64,000 bases of DNA from Struthio camelus (lineage: Eukaryota > Chordata > Aves > Struthioniformes > Struthionidae), in contig NC_090956.1 in NCBI RefSeq assembly GCF_040807025.1, forward strand, positions 5,010,517-5,074,516, given 5' to 3'. Below, piece by piece: positions 12,801 through 25,500 of this stretch. The notes beneath the pieces are model-generated. The model made no database searches and was not told the DNA's origin. It saw only the letters and a list, made by a program, of their open reading frames with translations. The position numbers and the translations under genes were made by a program. Positions within the stretch are counted from its first letter, which is position 1; each line of letters begins with the position of its first letter.

Positions 12801-15800
12801 ATGCTCCTCTCTACTCTGACTTTAACTGCCTCGTTTTCATTACCAAATCAAGCATCAAAACAAGACAACTAATATCTAATAAATACCCTGCACTAACAGC
12901 AGGAACGCTTAGAGGATTGCCCTGATTACAGACAGATTAAAGTGTATTTATTTAAATAACCTTATTGCCCAGTATTTCACAGCATGAAAATTGTGTCAAA
13001 TATCATTAAGAGTTCTTAACTTAGATTTGTCATTTTAACTGTAAGCCTTCCGTTTTGGCACTCGTACAGCAATTATGCATGTTAAACTTGCTTAAAACGC
13101 TTTGAAACAAATTTCATTTTGATCACTGTAGACAAGCCCATAAGAAGTCACCTTACCTTTTCTGACGCAGTGGCAAGTTTAGTACCGCTTGCGTCAAATG
13201 CCAAAGCAGCCAAGGGACTGTCATGAGCTGGGATCATATTAGCCGCTCTCTGCGGGAGTGAATCAATAGAATAGGACCTTAGTATAGCATAGATTAAGAG
13301 CTACATATCCACAGCTTAATCCTCTATATACAAGAGCAGTGATCCTTCTAGTGATTCTTCTCTGAGCAAGTTAAATCACTTCCAAATGACTTCCTCTTCC
13401 TTTAGAAGGGGAAACCGTAGTCAAAGACCCGTACCAGATTGATGGTGTCAAAGACCTGCACTTCTCCGATAGTTGCACTCCCTGGGTAGGCCAGGTAGCA
13501 GTTGTCATTGTTTATTGATAACGCGCACAATCCTAGAGGAATAAGGAAAATAGAATTAAAAAGAGGCACATTCCAAAACTTACGTAGCAGAGCTTTTTGA
13601 TTCTGTATGTTTGAATACTGCAAACATCAATTCAAATCATCCTCACGAGGTATTGACAGAGGCAGGAAAAAGGATCAGTAATCTCAGAGTCAACCTGCAA
13701 CACATCTAACAGTTGATTATAAAGACCAATGAAGTTTAATAGAAAGTACAAAGAACCACACAAAAATGCTAAAATCTACAATAACTGATGAAGAAGTAGA
13801 ATTTCCCAAGACACCATGCCTCCTAAAGTGGTAGCCTGCCATAAGCTTTTAACTGCAACAAATTCTGGCAATATCTAGCTCGTAAGGACCTCTACTACTC
13901 CTTTCTGAACTAACATTTTGTTACATTCACTCCAGGAAACAAAGATATCGGGAAGATGCAGCTCAAGGGATGGGCAGAAGCTGCCTTTTGTTCCTAAAAA
14001 TCTCACCCGGACTGAACAGGCAGACTTTACTACAATACTTGCATACTTGTCACTATCATTTGACAATGGAATTAACAGTGCTACAGTTCCCTTTAGGAAA
14101 CACAGAATCATAAACAGAGAGAAAACACAACTTTTTCAGAGTTCTGTTATTTACCTGCAGGATTGGGAGGTGTTTCCCTGATTGTGTGTAATACCTTCAT
14201 GTCTCGTATGTTATGTATATAAAGAGACTCTTCCAGACACACTATCAGCCTCTAGACAAGGGAAAGAAGATGAAACGCTGGTATCACGCCGGAGTTTATA
14301 TGCGGTTATCAATCCTAAAAAAAACGGTGCCCAAAATGCACTAGGTACCTTTCAAAAGGGAAAAGGTTGCACCCACCTGAGAGGAAGAAATAAGACTCCG
14401 ACAGAAGATACACAAGATACACCTCTTGACAAGACTTCAACAGCGCAATACTACACTTGGTCACTCAAACTGACCAGCGTACTTGACGCCTCTCAACCAT
14501 GCTAGTGCAAACTGATTTAAATGAAAATGATTTACATCACTAGTTTAAATCAGCAAACCAGAAACCTTCATTTAAAGCTATTTCATTGTTACTCTGCACC
14601 TGCCCTCATGTATTTTCCCCCTAAAAGGAAGATTTTCATAATTTTCTGCTTTGTATATTTTTCTATTTAGCCAAGACATACCTTTTCTAAACTAGTTAGA
14701 GAGCCTAATACTTTCTCATATTCCTCAATCTTTGAGAGGGACAAATATGTTTTACTTGGATTAAGTTCAACATCTCATTTGTGCTTTGTTAGACTACATG
14801 TAGATGACTAACAAGATAATTACTCATTTTACGCTACCTCACTATGCCAGAAATGTAACAGGCCACTATGCCCCTTGCGATTTTAAATAGGAATCGCATC
14901 TTCTTAAACTTCTTTGCAGGGGCAGAATGAAAAAAAGAGATCTCCTCTTCAAACACCATTGTCTCACTTTGAATGAGCTGGTTGAATATGGAGAAGCCTG
15001 TATCTGCAGCCGAGGCTGCTGATGATTTACTACTACACCAAAGTACGATTCCAGGTACCTAGCGCAAAGACTTTACTAGCTCAGTGATACCATTTTCTTA
15101 AGAATGCAGTAAACCTGTATTTATAAACATTACAAAAGTAAATATATAAAAACTCAAATTTTAAGTTTAAGCCTAAACAGGAACGGTCAGTTTCACTTAG
15201 TTTTTACATTCAGGATCATAGGATGATTCAGGTTGGAAGGGACTTTAGGAGGCCTCTAGTCCAACCTCCTGCTCAAAACAGGGTCAGCTATGAGGTCAGA
15301 CCAGGTTACTCAGGACTTGCTTTCTAAGGAAATGCATAAATACGGAACAAAAAACGCTTAACCTGATATGCTTATTCAGATGCCATATGATTTTCAGAAG
15401 TTTGAAACCCACTTCCCCAGCAAGATATATGATGTTAACCCCTGCGGCCCCAAATCAAGACCCAACGAACGACGCTTAGACTGGGAAAGAACAGATCAAG
15501 CAGCTTTGTCTAAATTAGGTTCTGGTACACATCTAAGCCTGAGGGCCATACTAACAACTTTTTATAGGAGACACTGTAAAATTTTAAAGTATTAAAGAAT
15601 TGCATAGCAGTTTCCTATCCGCTTTTGAGGAAGATGCCATGGGAGACTTTTCATGCGTATACCAACATCTGACCTTTTCATTTGTGTGAAATCGTACCAA
15701 GTGTCTATATACCTTTCCAAGCTATAACTGGAAAAGTAAAAACTTCAAATAGCAACTCTGTCACCAAGGGCAGGGGGCAGTAGGCAGAGAAAGTGCCAGA

Positions 15801-16520
15801 GGAAGACCCACAATCCCTCCCCTTGCTTTCACATAGTCAAAATTACTACTCACCTGTCTATTGAGCTTCACAGCCAAGATGGTGTTGGAGTAACTGTAGT
15901 TGCAAATCTCAGTCCCCTTCTTAAAGTGACACACTTTCAGCTTGCGTGGAGCTTTAAGGCTAACTATGGCCACCAGACTACTGGAGAACAGTCTCTCCAC
16001 AATGCACACATCTTCTGTGTCAGCTGAGGCATCACAAAAAGGGGGGGGGAGGGAAACACAAAGGGAGATTTCAGGGAAGATGATGATACACATTAACAAG
16101 AAATACTGTCTAAGAAAATATTGTCTAAGAAAACATTCTGGTGCAACAGGTCACTAACTGAAGGTGGGATGCACAATGGGGTTCTAAAGCAAAATAACTG
16201 CATAGTGAACGCTGATTTACAAGGGTCTTTTTCACACATCATGCACGTTTATGCTTCAGAAGTGTCTATTTTTTTTAAACATAGATCCAAAAGAAAAAAT
16301 TGCAAAAAGATGTAAAATAGCAAGTTATCTTACAATCTTCTGACCATCTCTTTGTATACCCTGCCAAAAACCTACACTTACCTAGATATCTGTGATGCAG
16401 TGCACAAACAGACTTTTGGTGACAAACAACATAACATTTCTGCACATGGATCCATGAAGAAAAGTTACCAGCTTCTTTGAATACAGTAAATTCATTTGCT
16501 CTAAGCTTCAGCCACTGATC

Positions 16521-16555
<35 letters not shown>

Positions 16556-19500
16556 CCATCTTTTACCTGATAGTCCACAAAAACACTTGGAAGAGGAACC
16601 ACTGAAGCACAGCATGCATGTGTAGCCATAAAGCAGCTTTATTTTGTCATGTGTCCTACCATGAAAACACCAGAGGCAAAGGAGGAACACAGTCACTATT
16701 CAGAGCTTGGGCAAAACAGCAGGAAGGAGTGAAGTCCCGGCTCTCCAGCAAAGAAGTGTTTCCAGAGCATCTGATTAGAGCCCAGTATGAGACCAAGGTG
16801 GTAGGAGTCCAAGACCCCTCATCAGTTACCCTGGCACCTGTTTCCCCCTCCCTTCCTGAGGCTTCCCTTGGAAAGCTGTCTGGACATGCTTTTCAAAGCG
16901 GTTTTTAAATAGTCAACAGGAACATAGTTCAGAACAGCATGCGGGCATTTTGAGCACTGAGGCAATCAAAGAAAACAGAAAGCCTATTCCCTTGCTAGAT
17001 AAATGGCAGTTTCAAGCAAAGCTAGCTGCACATATGCATCTGATACTAGAGCAGAATGAAGAAAGAGTTGTTAAATATCAAAAGGAAGCAGAAGAGAGTT
17101 CTACTAAATCTCTAGAGCTATTGGCTACATCTACCGAACCATTACAGAACCGAACCAAGACAAGCTACTTGAGACTTCGGCCTTGGTCCATTGTAGCGGT
17201 CAGACTTTTCAGAAACCAGTATTTGGATTAGCTCAATGCTTAATACTTTCTAAAGAGGAATACTGCTAGGAAAAAAAAAAAGTTATTTCTGAAGGCTTCT
17301 GTTTTGGCCAACAGATGTATCAAACAATTAACACATTCTCATTACAAAAGACAAATTCCCTGAAAAAGAAGTTATCTGCCCTACAGTCTCAGCATTTGAC
17401 AATGCCACCATTGTGACATGCCTTGTTTTGAAGTGATTACTCCGGGCAGTTATTTCAGGGGGAAAAAAAAAAAAAAAAAAAAGAAAATGTTTAAATTCTG
17501 TAAGTTCTTCTAAGAGGAACAGCACGCAAAAATAGCCTCCTAAGGAAAGGGAGCTGTTTAATACTAAGTTTTTTCAGTATTCTATGCAACAGAATTGACT
17601 TTTATCCAATTGTTCTATCAATATAATGTTTCTCCAGGGGAGAAAGTTGTTCAGAGAGGCTTTGAAAATGCCGTTTCCTCACTTTTGTAGCTGGGGAAAC
17701 GCATTTTAGCGGTAACTTTGTTTTCAAGTTGTTCTCCGCTTTCTTGATGCCACAAACACGACATGAAAAGAGGCACAGGTCCACATTCCTTGAACAAGTC
17801 TGGTAACATAACCTGTGTTGTAAACCTTTGATCTTTTATCAGATTTCCACCTGAGCCTGGAGTCCATCATAATAATGGCATCATTTTAAGAGAGTTAGAA
17901 GACCAGCACAAAGAGCCCCAAAACAGAGTCCGACTGCTCCCTGTTCCTTGGGGCAGTGTGTGTGGCAGGGGGGAAAAATCAGCTTCCTTCCCCATTCAGG
18001 AACAACTATGGGCTGCGGGGATTTGTTACTCTCCCAGGGCTGGAAGGAGAACAGGTATTTCAGAGCAGAAACAGCAGCAGAAACTTAGACGGAAGAAATG
18101 TTCTACTGCACCGTGCTGCAAGGATGCAAGTTGGCCAGCAGAGAAGGCATGCAGGGAAGAGCACTGTCAAGAATTAAGCAGCTACAGAAGCAAAAAGAAA
18201 AACTTTCAGAGAAGATCCTTAAAACTTGAGAAATTTCTTCAGTCCTGCAAGAAAAGACTTAATATATTACAATACAGATGGTACTTTTAAAGAAAGGTTC
18301 TGTGAGGGGCTTTTAGTTTTAAAGTGTGAACTTGATTAAGTGATGCATCTCCGTTCCTTTGTCTTCCCGTAACAGGAAGGAGTAAGAGATATAATCTCTT
18401 CATAGCTGCCAAGTCATGCAGGCTTTCCATGAGAAATCATTCAAGTAAGGCGCCAAGCTATACTGCACGTCCTACATCCAGCTGACTTGAATTAGCCATA
18501 TTTTTAGAAGCACTAGTTAAGTCCTACAGTAATGTAGTTAATCACAGCTTTTTTTCTATTTGTATACTATTCCTTACACCGTGCAAGTGAGGATTACTAA
18601 AAACTTCAGACTGAAAACACCAGTAAGAACAAAGCAGAACTGTAGAATGATTTAAGTATCAGCAAGGGGAGAACAAGCAAATACATAACAAGACTACAGC
18701 TTCATAAACACAAGCATGCAGCATCGCAGACAAGGGCTGGCTGGAACCAGATAGATAATGATCAGCTGTGCTTTTACTCAATTTTTAATCCAAGAGCAAA
18801 GCACGCTATAAACATTCATTATGCCTTAAAGCACCCTCCACTATAATATGTATTTCTACAGGGGGATCAACTGAGCAGGGAGTTAGGCAATTTTTAGAGT
18901 CACAGTGATGACAGCAGAAAAAGCAGCCTCCCATCCTTTTCAGTCATGCTTTCAAACACAAGACAGCTACAGCATATTCCTCAGTTTACTTTAGACAGCT
19001 ACACAGGAATTTGCAGATCAATCTTACTGAAAAAGAAGATTGGAAAAAAAAAAAAAAAAAAAAGAGGAATCCTGAAAAAGCACTCACCCAAAACAACATG
19101 AAGTTTTAGAACCACTTACCATCTAACTTGGGGTGAGGAGGAGAGAAGGGAAAACCTCAAAATACCTTCCCTTAATGGACTAAGGTACCCAACAGGCAGG
19201 AAGTCTTCTACCTCCGTATCAAGGGTACGGCTTTAAAAAGGCATTGTTTTCAACCCCACGTCTCAAAATTATTTAACAAGTAACTACACAGAGAAAATAA
19301 AAATATCTAAGTCTCCAGATGTGCTGCAGAAATTGCATGTCCTATGAGCAGAGATAAAGTCAGGATGGCTTACACAGCTCAAACTATCAGTCTTCTGCTA
19401 TAAGTTATCTTGCATTCTATGCTCTTCATTTATAGTCCTAATGCTCATGGAAGAAAACATCGAATATGAAAGAAGTTAAGCTAATAAAGGCAGCCTAGAA

Positions 19501-22500
19501 CAACTCCAATACAGGACTGGAATCAATAGATCCAAGTTTAAGCCGAGCTACTTTAATAGTTTGCCACACAATTTTGAGCATGGCACTATCTAATCTGGAC
19601 TTTTCCTTTCAAGAACTACCTAGAAGAAACAGTTCTGCAAAGTTCAGTCTCTCTCAGTATGTTTATTCAGTGTCTCCTATAAAGGAAGCCATCTTCATTA
19701 AAGTTTCTTAGGGTTGTATGAGGCCAGACACTGTAAGTACCAAAGATACTACTGAAGTCAAGCACTTGAATTCAACAGAAAAAAATGGAATTCAAATCAT
19801 TTCTTAACCAGGACAGCCAGACCATGACTCAAATGGACAGGTGTAGCTGCAACACCTAAATCAAGCTGACCGCAGGCGCCTAATTTGAACTTCATAATTA
19901 CTTTTCTCTATTGACTGTATACAGAATCAGGCTGTCACCATAGGTAGTAGGCGATTTGAGTCATACCATTTTCAAACATAAGATGCCACAAGGTCAGGTC
20001 ACTTAGGGAACGGAGTCTGAAGACAACTCTGTTTTGTAGCACGACACGTTAAGATCCTACTATAAATCTCAGCATCATAGTTTTTGGTACTATCCATTCA
20101 CGTAGAGTTTATAAGCAAGCAAGGATACTCATGCATAGCACTCAGATTGTTTATTAGCATCTCAAAAAAAGAAACAGAACGAACTCCTGGCAAAACAGGG
20201 GATAATACTTCTCCTCTGAGCCTCCCCCCTTTTCATTTCATATCCTGCATCAACCGTGATCAATAATGGAAGAGTCACTAGAATTTAGATTTTTCCCCTT
20301 TTGGGTAAGAAAACCTTCAGCTATCATGCTCAAAACCATTTTTCTAACAGCAAGAAATAGAATAAAAACTAAACAACGTTAATAACCAAGGCTTCGGGTT
20401 TTCTGATAAATAAATGTATATTAGTGGTTGCCTGCCACAAAATTCAGGATAAAGACCCATAAATTCTCCTGGCCCATAGAGTTTTGTTGTATTTAACCTG
20501 ACTACTGGCCATAAAATTAGAAAAGCAAAGAGTCCTTCACATAGCTATTAACAGATTTCACAGCATGCCCCCTAAATTTAAATATAAAACATTGATATGT
20601 AATTTTACCCTGCCAGCAATCAATTGTTTTGTATTTGTGTGATATTTCATCATAAACTTAAGGTTCCTCTCATGTGACTCTCAAACAACCTGTGAAAAAA
20701 CGAAACATGTCTTATTCCTCCTGAATTAAGTCAGCTGATGGAATAAAAAAAAAAAAGAGGGGGGGAAGGGGGGGGGAAGAGGAGGAAGAGAAAATACTCA
20801 CTGCATTCATAAATTTGCTCTAATTTGTCCACAGAAGAAAGAGAGAAGAATTTGTAGCCTGATTTACTGCCAACAGCAAGGGATCTGGAAAAGAAACAAG
20901 CCAGTCAGGAATAGAAATAAAATCTGCTATGAATTACACCCGGACAGATTCCTACCCTATCCTAAAACTCTGGTTGGGTTAGTCTAGTAGGAACAGCAAT
21001 TAAAAAAAAAAAAAAAAAAAAAAAAAGACAGACAAGTTTCCTGAAGTATGAAAAGGCCAAATAGTTTCAGAGTTGTCCCAAGCGTGGAATCCTTTCTCAT
21101 GTCTTAAGACATGAGAGTCCAATGCTTAATTTAAGCCTACCACCTTACACTTATTGGCAATTTTTCCATAACGTTCCATACAAACTGAAACCAAAAGATG
21201 ACTTGAGTAACATAATGCAAATCCATTACATCATTGCCTCATCATGAAAGAGGAGCGAAAAGAAAATCCTTTTAAATTGGGATTGTCTGGGGATTTCACA
21301 TTGCATCCTTCCCCAACCACCCCAAAATAACTTTCACATTAAAAAATAAAACTAAAAAAATTAAAAGACTGCCAACTCTAATTCTCCTCTGGTTTTATCT
21401 GATGACATTCAAGCATGTCCAAAGAACATAGTTAGGTCTCAATCGTACGAATATTCATGCTAAAGTCTTTGATCAGAGGTGCTCTCTCAAAAACACTAGT
21501 CACTGATGTTAAACAGATTTTAACATTAGCAGAATATTGAAAATTGACTATAAACCCTTCTTTCCTCTATTACTCAATTTTCACACGTAGCTCACGGACC
21601 ATTTAATTGCTTTTGCTTTCCCAGTCAGAGTCAAAGACAGGCTTTGAATTTTTAGCCAGAAAAACCTTTAGGCTTGTCTCGCAGATCTTCCTGGTATAGA
21701 AAAGCAGCAGAAGATGGCACATTCTTATTTCCCCTCCCCCTCTTGGAAGATGATTTTAAAACCACGGAAAAAGAAAACAATACATAGTTTTACAGAAGTG
21801 TGCTGCTATGCTTATAGTTCATGTTTGTTATCATCAAGGACATATGGAAATAAAACATGAACTTTCAATAAGCTGTATGTGGACATACTAAACTTTGAAG
21901 TCATGCAGTACCAGTCAAACCAACCCCGGTCGGTCTCCCTGCCACACTACCCTCCTGAACTCAGTAAGATGAGTCAATGAGTCACTATAATTCAGATGCA
22001 CTAACAATCAGTTCTGCATTTAGAATATAACGTAGATGCCTAGATTTCTTGCTTTTTCCATTTTCCCCCTCCTGGCTTCAGAAGTGGGCTTTTTTTTTTT
22101 TTTAAAAAAAAAAAAAACTTGGGAGGTCCTCCGGCGATTAAAAACTGTTACTAACATAGCTCTCAAACTACAGTTCTGAGCTATGAAGTGAACTGCTGTA
22201 TTACAGTACGACCTTCTCTTCTAGAGGAAACACAGCTGGCAGCATACTTAAGATTTAAATGCTCAAATTAAAATACGCATCATCTAGGCAGGAAGAATAA
22301 GCCTCTCCAGATTCAGTAGCCATGATATTAAATAAGCATATCAGGCTTAAAGATAGAAAAGCAACTGTGAAAAATAAATTCCATCGCTGCTCTTCTAAGT
22401 CACCCTAAGAATACTAAATTGAATTTTACTTTAGACAAAATTGATAAGCTTAACACATTGTATCTGATGAGTCACCAAAGACTCCTCAGCATCGTTCTCA

Positions 22501-25500
22501 ACAAGGTTTTGGACAACTCAATGAAAATCCACGTGCTGTGAAACATACGAATCTAATTCAAAGCGAGTCATGAGTTAGCTCTTCTTAGATCATCTACTGC
22601 TTCCCTCGAAAGAAAGCTGAATGCAGAATGACATTAAAACTGTCACTTCAAAGGTAAACAAGGGCTCAACTGAGTTAAAAATAAGTGGAGTCACAAGGCT
22701 CCTTGCAATAAGACAGGGCGATTTCTTCACGGAGAATTCCACATTGCCTAGTAATACACTAACAAATAGCTAAGCTGATTCCTGTACTGTGTTTATAGCT
22801 TTAAATGCAGATTATTGCAGTATCACTCTTCTAGTGACAGCATCCTTGGAATCAGAAAGCAACCCCCATTTTTCTTGTCCTACTGACTACCCATACTTTA
22901 TTTCACTGAGCTTTAAACAAGGAATTGCTAAAGCAAGCAGTATATGTAATAACAAAAATCATTAGGCAGAGTAATAGCCAGAAGAAAGAAGCCCCAGAGC
23001 TGCTCTCTCCGTCCACTGTAATCGACTTATTTTTTTCTTTCTGGATCAAGGTGAGGAAGAAGTCACAAAACATTTGCTTACGCAGGAGAGTTTCACCAGC
23101 TGTGTCAGCATGATTAAACCTGTTTCAGAATACAAGCATAACAGCAAAACCAACCAATTTTGCTCTAGAATACCATTTTTGGTTTGGGAGGGTTTTTTAA
23201 ATTGCTCTCAAATTACTTAGCAGACAAACGGAAAAAGGCTTTGTATATGTAATAAGAGAATCCACTAGGCTAAGTTATACTGCTATAATCATAATGATTT
23301 ACATTCCTCATCTTCCCTCACACTGATATTACACTTAAGCCCTTAAGACACCTGATAGCTATTTAAATGACCAAATCCCACAATGATGTCTAAGTATCTA
23401 GCCAAAATTACCTCACCTCCTAAAAACGTGCAACCATATGGGAAGAAATAAGATCAATATTCCATTCAGCTATTGCTCAAACAGACAGTGGCCAACAAGC
23501 AGAAATTGAAGTTTAACAGAAACTCCTTTTACAGTGTGGGTGTTATGCTGTATTACCACCAATTTTCAGATGCTGATGAGGGACTGAAATTGAAAATAAA
23601 ATCAATACCTAAGAAAACTGCCATTTTTCCTTCTAACATTATGCCCTACGCAGGTGGCTTTATCCCTATTACATGTAGACTCTATTACAAGCTCCTTATT
23701 TTGTAGATTTTGAGCTATTTCATCATCAGTTGTCTACTCAATGCAAAACCGCCAATATATCCATGATTTATGAAGCTGTGTTTACTCACTTTTTTCAAAG
23801 ACAATACTGTAGTCTGATCCAAGACTACATACATCTTGAAAGCATTAAGAAAAGCTGTCACAAGTAAAGTTAATCTCAAAACACTTTTTGTTTAATGAGA
23901 TATTTCACACACTCATTTCAAGATGCTGACATTCACCGTGAAGTTCACTCACCTAGAGCGAGAAATCAGCTGATTCAGTCTCTCTGGCTAATTTTAAAAT
24001 AAGTTTTTTTCAGGTGGGGTAGAAACTGGTACAGATTTTCTTCTGCTTCTTTAATATAAATACCACAAGGAAGAAAATCATACTTTCTGTATATTATAAA
24101 GGATTTTAATTATTAATCAGAAAGATTCTAAGGGCAACCCTCTCAAAGATTAAAATCATTTGCAGCTGCAGTATAGACATGACCTGATAAGTCATTACTG
24201 TTTTAACTGGTTAATTAAACCTACTTTCATGATGATACAGTCTCATTACACTAACGCTCCAACCCATTTCAAAATCTATGTACATTTCTAGAGAAAAAAC
24301 ATTTAGTGAATAAAGGCTGATGATGAAGAGGGAAGAAAAAAATGAAGTGATCTAAGAAAAAGTTATTTAAAAAGCTTATTTTGCTTTATTTTCCCCTCTC
24401 CCAAGTGTATGGTGAAAATAAAGTTATAACATCTTGCAGATATGCTCAAAATACAAACATTCTTCAGCTTTCTAGTAAGACAAGAGCCAAATACAGAAAC
24501 TCTAGTATGTTCAACACTTACCAGCACCACTCTGAAAACCTACAGGAGATTTTTGCATAGATCTTGCATTTAAAAAGAAAAAAAGAAAAACAAAAAACCC
24601 CAGATTTAAGTCTAATACAGCAAAAGGCGGCCAGACTTTCCATCACTTAAGAGGCAGCAATAAGTTTGTGCAACAAAAAGTTCATAATCCAAGTAAACAT
24701 CGCTACTCTTAAAAGCTACGTGATGTCTCTTCCCTCTATTTTTCCTTTAGCCTTAAACTCTCCTTGGAATAAAGATCTTTACTGTCCCGATCCTATCGGG
24801 GATCACAATGAATGACCACGAACCTAGGAGAAATGAAGGCAGAGCAGTGAATGCTCAGCTCACCTTGTTTCTTTTACCACAAGCAGGTATACAAGAAAAA
24901 TAAAATGAAGTTGTAATAACAGAAACCCAAACATCACATGACAAGGGAATTACAATACAACTTCAGCAACATGAAGTACGCTATAAGACTTTAGCTGTAT
25001 AAACTTTTTGCTCACAACACAGAACCAATTTGATTTATTTGGGCAAGAAAGGGCAGAGTTAAATCAGAAAGAATAGATATATGGACTGATAGTCGTCTCA
25101 CGTAGTTCCATACATAAATGAGAGTAGAGGCTGAAGAGGATGCTGTCAGTAAGGCATACCACTGTTTTCATTAGAAATCCAAACTTAAGGCTTTATGTTG
25201 TACTTTAGTCAGGAGTCTATTTTGTTTCCAAGTACTGCCACTTTCATTTTTAAAAAACAGCAAATAAAACCTCTCTAAAATCTGTTAACTTGTGTAATTT
25301 CACAAGTAGGCTGTTTTTTTTTTTTCTTAAACAGAACCTGTAGGTCATTTAAGTGAATCGTCAGGTTTTTTCAGTGGTATTTCTCTAGGAAAAATTTGTG
25401 TAACAATTTAGGACTGAAAGCTTTACCTATTTTATGTCTATACGCAAACTTTGAGATCTTATAATTATGCTTTGGTTAGAAAGTTAGATACTTCCACTAT

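Larger units (their letters stand above)
6848..15853 (-). other. WIPI2: WIPI2 introns 3 to 11
   Basis: Introns lie between the listed exons: 14252-15853, 13533-14154, 13250-13434, 12334-13156, 11169-12262, 10307-11060, 9169-10141, 7758-9060 and 6848-7626. All have GT/AG ends. Apart from the CR1 remnant in intron 3 (15212-15318) I see no repeats of note, nested gene or RNA gene. Confidence 0.85.
16024..20801 (-). other. WIPI2: WIPI2 intron 2
   Basis: 4.8 kb, AT-rich, with no supported exon. It contains three long homopolymer runs (16523-16551 T, 17463-17482 A, 19044-19063 A) and the purine tract at 20745-20794 next to exon 2. Nothing else is recognised. Confidence 0.8.
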
